Of a stretch of 64,000 nucleotides of DNA, positions 58,724-64,000 are shown in pieces. This stretch comes from Przewalskia tangutica (taxonomy: Eukaryota; Streptophyta; Magnoliopsida; Solanales; Solanaceae). Each line of letters opens with the position of its first letter. Within the stretch, counting starts at the first letter, position 1. Both the position numbers and the translations under genes were made by a program. The notes below the pieces were generated by a model that saw nothing but the letters and a program-made list of their open reading frames with translations, was not told the origin of the DNA and ran no database searches. The DNA lies in assembly GCA_029844215.1 (NCBI GenBank), contig CM056731.1:82418992-82482991 (forward strand), given 5' to 3'.

Positions 58724-60664
58724 CCCCCTTGAAGTGCAAGACTTCTTCATCCCAAAAACACTTTCCAAGTCTTGAAGCCCTCTCCGCCGTAGTGTAGTGT
58801 TCTCTGCAGAGCACCCTCCCTTTGTGAGGCCCCTTGGCCGAGAGTACCCCCCCTCCCTAGTGAAGGCCCCTTGGGCGAGAGTACAACCCCCACTATTGAG
58901 AGTTGTTCTCGTAAATACCCCCCCCCCCCTTGGTAGAAAAGTATTCTCCAAGTATTGTTACTATTCCAAAATACCTTGGCCCAAATTCCTTGTAGTATTC
59001 CAAGGTTACACCTATACTAAAAGCCCAGAAATACAATTATACTTCCCTTCAGTCACAAAACGAAACCCTAAGGAAAATCTTCATACTTGGTTGAAGTAGT
59101 AAGAAGAAGTTGCGTAGAACTTCTAAGGGTTGTTTGGAGCGGGTTGGAGTCTTGCGGAGTAGGAGCTAAACCTTGCTCAGGATCGACATTTAAACTTGGA
59201 TAATTATGGGCTTATCGAGGTAAATATCTTGTCCTCCTATTGTAATTAGAGTTTACATACTGTTGAAGTATAAGAATTAAGTATAAGTTATATACAAGGA
59301 AGGTATATAAGAAGAGAATTGAACTGTACTTACATAGGACTGTATTCTGATGAACTTGTGAAGTTTGTGGTAGGGAAGTCTTTGCCCAATTTTCCGTAGA
59401 ATCTTGTATCTGGATTTATTCTACCGAGTAGTCTAGACTTTGATATACTTGTATAACCGTTATAGGTTGAAGTACTGCGAGTAGCGTATTCTACTCGAAG
59501 GGTGGAAAAGGCTAGCAGGATTACGATCTTTGGAGCTATTTGCTAATAGTCGATAAATCGTCGCGGTATGTGATTCTTCCTATCCTCTTGAGCATGATAT
59601 TTTAAAGGAATATATTTAGTACGGTAGGCGTGCGGCGTGTTAAGCGAGCGTAGTTTTACGGCAATGTCTTTTGACTTAAGCTGAATAATAAGAATCTTGA
59701 GGTATTTCAAAAGAATTAAGAAACCTTTTGAAAGAAGAGTAATACTTGGTTTTAAAAGCTTAAGAGTTATACTAGCTTTATGGGAAGTTAGGTATAACGA
59801 CTTAAGAGAGATAAAAAGAATGGTTTACTGATTTTAGAAGTTAAGAGACTTGATCTTAAAAGATAAGAGACTTGACTTAATTAAATTAATATGAATTTTG
59901 TTAAAAGTGTGAAACCTCATTCGTGAGTAATGAGTACTTGGTTTTAAAAGGAATAATGTTTCTTGATTTGAAATCAGAATAAGTATCGAACAAACCACTG
60001 CAGCGCTAATAAAGGGAAATGTATTGACTAATCAAGTATTATTAAAACCAGTAGAAACCTCCATCTGCATAGAAGCTAAGATGAGACAAAATGATATTAC
60101 ATTTCCTAGATCATGGCTGCTTTAATAAGATTGATTATGAACAAGAATAACCTACTCACATATAAGGCATATGTTTCTCAAATTGTTTAAAAGAGAATTA
60201 TATTCTTAAGTGATTAAGACTATGAACTACGAAACCTTTCGAAAATGAGAAACTTGAGCATTTGAAATTAGGCAAACTTGAACGTTTGGAAAATAATGTT
60301 GTTACTTGATTTTACAAAGGAAGTGTTTTGGTTTACTTAAAAAGATAGTCACTCTATTTTTATACTACGGGTATTGTGTGACTTTTGTGATAGAAACGGA
60401 TCTTTTAAAGAGTTAATGTATGAACTTGTTAACATAAAGTACCTTGTGTGAATAACTTGATTGTGTTGGTTTGTGATAGCCTTGTAATACTTTCTTGTTG
60501 ATTTGATAAGTAAACATGTTAGGATGCTACGTGTGTTAGTATCTTGTGATGGTTGTGTAAAGGGGTTTCCCTTGATTGTGCTTATGTTGTTTAACGATAA
60601 GTTGTTATGTTAGTATTATATGACTCACCTTGACTTGATCCCGGGGGTTAAGCTGCCCTCCGAT

Positions 60665-60925
60665 GCGGGGTAGACTCAGGCAGTCTGTGTGACTATGATT
60701 CGAGAATACCTCATGCGGGTCCAGGGGGCCTATGCGGAGCTACGAGAGTTCCAGGTTAGTGTGCGGCCTTTATGGTCATGCGGTCTATGTGGCCATGCAG
60801 ACTGCGAGTCCAGGACGTTGCCGGGGAGTAGCTACCCTCGATGCGGGGAATACCTCATGCGGGCCATTGGAGTGGCCTATGCGGAGCTACGGGAAGTTCC
60901 AGGACTAGACGCACACATTAGATAC
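60665..60925 (+). repeat. CATGCGG-rich array in K LTR3
   Basis: Same island as LTR1 and LTR2; here almost free of swaps, so it is the best reading of the array. Confidence 0.6.
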
Positions 60926-61733
60926 TGCGTGCAAGTGGCCAGCTTCGATCATGTGGCGGTCTAGACAGATCTTGTGATACAGTTTATGACCTTGTTGGTA
61001 CTGTGGGTGTTAGTAGTCGGCTATGCCTTCGTACTTACCCCGTACGGTTTTATTATGACACAGGTGAGACCTGGTGTTCATGTGTATTCCTTGGTGCTTT
61101 TATATCATAGACTGCCGGCAGTGAGGAAGGTATTCCACGGGCATGATTGATGTTGTGGGCGTGAGACCCATAGTTATATTTGAGTGATGACTTTGAGGGC
61201 GTGAGTCCCTGACTGGACATGACTGCTTATTTATCGTGAACTGTAGTTTGGTTATCATACATGTCTGCTGCTTTTTATAGACTACTATGATTTCATTTAC
61301 AGTATTTTCAGTTTCACATACTTGGTACCTGTTGTACTGACCTCCTTCGGGGGGCTGCATTCATGCCGCAGGTAGAGGTACACCAGTGTTGATCCTCGCT
61401 CTTAGGGTCACAGTTCAGCGTTTGGGAAGCTCCGTTTCTCCGGAGGCTTATCAGTGGTATAGTCCCCTGTCGTTGTAGGTACTTACATTCGGGGTATGGC
61501 GGGGCCTGTCCGCCATTGTTGTCATATCATTCTTAGAGTGCAGTAATCTTGTTGTGGGCGAGTTGTAAAAGGATGTAACTGTTGGATTTAAGTTTTTATT
61601 TATATATGCGAAAAGGCAACTTTTCTCGAATAATCGTTTCATATTTCATGTCTTGTTTTATATTCCGATTACTCGATGTATGTCTACTTGGGTGCCGGGT
61701 AAGGCACGATCCACGGGCAGGTTGGTCGTGACG

Positions 61734-62614
61734 ATCCGCCTCGAAGCGCCTAAGACCTGCTGTCACAGCCTCTTGGTGGCCTAAGTCTAGTTGATCCTCG
61801 CTCTCGCTGTCCTCTATCCCTGCATACGTCTGCGCATCTGGCAATATCCATACACGGTGAAGAGCCACCCCAAGCATCGATGTCGGATGACGGTCTAGCC
61901 CCATCACATATCGATGAACCTGCGCCGTATCATTTCTGATGGTGTCGCATACGGCCAAGGAATCAAACTCCAGGCTGTACTCTCTGATAGTCCTCCCGTT
62001 CTGCCTCAAGGTCGAGAATCTATCTACGCGGGCTCTCCTCATCTCAGGAGGCAAGAAGTGATCCAGGAAGGCCTCTGCGAACTCCTCCCAAACAGGTGGA
62101 AGAGCATCCTCACCTCTAGACAACTCCCATGACTCAAACCAGTTCAACGTAATTTCGCGTAACCGGTAAGAGGCTACCATGAGCGAACTTCGACCTCAGG
62201 GCCTAAGCACTGCATAGTCTGTAGCGCCGAACAAACTCCTGAGGATCCTCCTCGGATCTCGAACCATAGAACTCGGGTGGATGACAACCCAGGAAATCCC
62301 GAATTCGTAAACTGTCGGCTCTAGGGTTGGCTGCCTGCTCCTGTCGGCGCTGCCCTGCCACTATGTTGGTCAATAACCGGATCTGCTCCCCGTAATCTCT
62401 ATACTCAGCCCCTGGCTGTGGGACTGGAGGCTCAGGTACCGCGGTCTCAGTAGCCGCTGCTGCTGCCTCGAACTCCGTGAAATTTGCGGCGTCGTGGAAC
62501 TTCGCCGCCCAAACATCATCTCCGGTAAAGGCGGGCTGTGCCTCGTGACCTCTGCGTCCTACTAGCGGTTCCTCGCCTTGCCGCCACGGGCGCGGTTGCC
62601 TTGCGTGGAGGCAT
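61734..62614 (-). CDS. Element H gag N-terminal and central part
   Basis: Gag start codon at 62612-62614 in the MPPRK context. Two clean frame segments. 62205-62625 holds an Ala/Glu-rich N-terminus, YGEQIRLLTNIVAGQRR and FLGCHPPEFYGSRSEEDPQE. 61734-62180 holds the Retrotrans_gag core: WFESWELSRGED, VWEEFAEAFLDHFLPPEMRR, DRFSTLRQNGRTIREYSLEF and VHRYVMGLD. One break falls near 62190. The core ends at the K insertion; linker and zinc knuckle continue at 36713. Gag forms the particle in which reverse transcription takes place. Confidence 0.87.
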
Positions 62615-62805
62615 AACTGATACATAAAGGAAAATATCAGAGGGAGTTCAACCTATAACACAGCTCTATTGCACGATCTTAGAGTGAAAGAATGGAAACC
62701 AATCCTAAATATCCTGCAGCCTCCTGATTATAGATGTGGTGCACAACACACCGATAATCAAGACTCTACTAGACACGATCTGTAGACACTTTCCGAGGAC
62801 TAACT

Positions 62806-62817
62806 GCTCTGATACCA
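62806..62817 (-). other. Primer-binding site of H
   Basis: TGGTATCAGAGC on the minus strand, four bases from the LTR end at 62822. Confidence 0.92.
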
Positions 62818-62821
62818 CTTT

Positions 62822-64000
62822 TGTCACGACCCGACCCCGGGGCAATCGTTCCCTGCAAGGGCACCGTCGGTATACATCAGAGAATAGCAGCGGAACATAC
62901 ATAACACATAACCTGTATAAAGTAAACATCACAGACAAGCCGATAAGGCTTCCTTCCATAAAAATATACTTAATCAAAAGTACAACTTTGTTTTTACAGC
63001 CCCAAACCACAAACGTGACTACAGACCTCTAGGAATAACAACTGTGGCGGGACAGGGCCCCGCCATACCCCTGAATGTACATAATACCTATAGCATCAGG
63101 GAAAAACCGTACCAACAAAACAAGCCTCCGGAGGAATGGAGCTTCTGACACCAGACCAGTGATCCTAAGAATGAGGATCCACCACCTGCTTACCCCTACC
63201 TGCGGCATGAACGCAGCCCCCGAGGAAGGGGGTCAGTACACAATATGTACTAAGTATGCGAAACTGGAAAATACTGAAAATACCTCATAAGTCTAAAATA
63301 ACTGAAGACATGTATGATAAACAATTTTACAGAACACTGTGCCTTACTAATAATGAGAATATCAAGCATATACTATACTGCATGAAAATAGGAAGCTCAT
63401 GATCAAAGCAATGTCATCCGCCCCACAGTATCTTTAAGTACTCCTACTCTTGGGACTATTTCACCCGCATGGGTCATGTGGACCCGCATGAGGTATTCCT
63501 CGGATAGGCTGTACTCACCCGCATGGGACTATTTCACCCGCATGAGCCCTACGGACTCGCATGAGGTATTCCTCGCATCGTGGGTAGCAAATCCACGCAA
63601 TATGCAAATGCCACAACCCGGGGAATGACCCCGTAATAAATAATAATATATTATTAGCACAAACCGGCTATCATACATAATACAAGCAAGTTAAGAAACC
63701 CCTTAACTTCTTACTAGTCTTGTTCATACACATTCTCATTTTAGTTTACTTAAGGCACTAACATGTCTTTATGAAATCCGGGAATTTAACCCAAGTACTA
63801 TGTACTTCTACTCTTTTCTAACCTTAGGCAATTGATGCCTTAAAATCAATTTACCTTCCATTAATTCACGTCATTATTTCTTACTTGTTTTACTTAGAGT
63901 AAATCTCTCTTTTTAACTTTCCATAAGGCCAATATAACCAACTTCCCATAAAGTCGTTATATTAACTTCATACTATAAGTGAATTACATTTTTCCTATAT
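62822..64000 (-). repeat. H 5' LTR (cut by window edge)
   Basis: Starts TGTCACGACCCG on the plus strand and runs out of the window. It follows the general LTR plan but is the most divergent copy here. Its CCGCAT array (about 63465-63580) is visibly tandem: gactatttcacccgcatg occurs twice and gcatgaggtattcctcg twice. The promoter end is outside. Confidence 0.85.
63465..63580. repeat. CCGCAT tandem array in H LTR
   Basis: Units of roughly 75 bases: gggactatttcacccgcatg, then a gcatgaggtattcctcg word, repeated. The clearest tandem version of the island seen in the other LTRs. Confidence 0.65.

Larger units (their letters stand above)
36714..61733 (+). mobile_element. Element K: tandem LTR-int-LTR-int-LTR array
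   Basis: K is a plus-strand non-autonomous element present as a partial tandem duplication: LTR1 36714-40124, internal 1 40125-42802, LTR2 42803-46213, internal 2 46214-48893, LTR3 48894-49103 plus 58526-61733 (split by element L). The two internal regions are near copies and each has its own PBS and PPT. The whole block lies in the gag of H, with gtccg at 36709-36713 on the left and a scrambled gtccg after 61733 on the right. One insertion followed by unequal LTR recombination between sister copies fits best. An assembly duplication is the main alternative. Confidence 0.83.
58526..61733 (+). repeat. K LTR3, remaining part
   Basis: Resumes exactly where 49103 stopped and runs to the LTR end (ggtcgtgac, 61725-61733). 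TATA box at 58716-58723, C-run block at about 58840-58935, GC-rich array at about 60665-60925. Not followed by a PBS but by gag of H, so this is the true 3' end of the array. Confidence 0.92.
61734..64000 (-). mobile_element. Element H, 5' part: LTR, PBS, gag N-terminal half
   Basis: This is the 5' portion of minus-strand element H. From right to left it holds the end of the 5' LTR (cut by the window edge), a tRNA-Met primer-binding site, a leader of about 190 bases, and the N-terminal and central gag. The gag frame breaks at about 61734, where the K array begins, and continues at 36713. Words shared with intact gag copies on either side of the K block (a Gly/Gln-rich stretch, then the CCTCGAA word) show that the two parts belong together. 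Confidence 0.85.

Noticed and set aside
60689..60964. Open frame of 91 codons (MTMIREYLMRVQGAYAELRE...) recurring in several LTRs as a possible LTR-encoded protein
   Set aside because: It lies wholly in the ATGCGG word array; its repetition follows from the DNA repeats, its ends differ from copy to copy, and no conserved start or composition bias for protein is seen.
1..64000. Repeat-induced point mutation or cytosine deamination as the cause of the copy differences
   Set aside because: Deamination would give C to T and G to A with loss of CpG. Here the dominant changes gain CpG and move bases within the trinucleotide.
1..64000. Host protein-coding gene, rRNA or organellar insertion
   Set aside because: All coding similarity I can recognise is retroelement gag-pol; no other gene family, exon-intron pattern, rRNA or plastid/mitochondrial sequence is visible.

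Overview
This window is nuclear DNA of a flowering plant, from repeat-rich heterochromatin. I see no host gene, rRNA, tRNA gene or CRISPR array. Nearly every base can be assigned to one of seven Ty3/gypsy LTR retrotransposons inserted into one another. They share LTR ends (TGTTATACCCCG at the start, usually CGTGACA at the end), a primer-binding site complementary to plant initiator tRNA-Met (TGGTATCAGAGC), an A/G polypurine tract beside the 3' LTR, a gag start reading MPPRKAT and, in the autonomous members, gag-PR-RT-RH-INT with a C-terminal GPY/F module and chromodomain-like tail. This is the layout of the Tekay/Del chromovirus clade. The species cannot be named from the sequence.

Nesting, outermost first. 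H (minus strand) is the recipient: its RH-RT-PR-gag 3' part is 34430-36713, its gag 5' part and 5' LTR are 61734-64000, and its integrase and 3' LTR must lie left of the window. J (minus, non-autonomous) sits in the RNase H region of H at 15716-34429. J carries A (plus, autonomous) in its left LTR (A ends at 15715) and B (minus, autonomous, complete) in its right LTR (24229-34204). A in turn carries E (minus, non-autonomous, complete, 36-9649) in the 3' part of its gag. K (plus, non-autonomous) sits in the gag of H at 36714-61733 as a tandem LTR-internal-LTR-internal-LTR array, and L (minus, non-autonomous, 49104-58525) sits in its third LTR. Five-base target duplications, or the single visible copy of them, support each junction.

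Two kinds of element work together. A, B and H have the full coding architecture. E, J, K and L have 3.4-3.7 kb LTRs but only 2.0-2.7 kb inside: a shortened or degenerate gag, a conserved stretch of unknown function, and (E, J, K) a decayed integrase relic whose lesions are shared between copies. They keep the PBS, PPT and TATA box, so they were probably copied in trans by relatives of A/B/H.

The most unusual signal is in the differences between copies. Sister LTRs and internal regions differ again and again by CAG read as CGA and, on the other strand, CTG read as TCG, plus small deletions at CCTGG/CCAGG-like sites. This creates CpG, the opposite of methylation-driven decay, and is symmetric between strands. 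I infer it is mostly a base-calling artefact at CHG-methylated cytosines, which would make many of the frameshifts artificial and leave a methylation footprint in the assembly.
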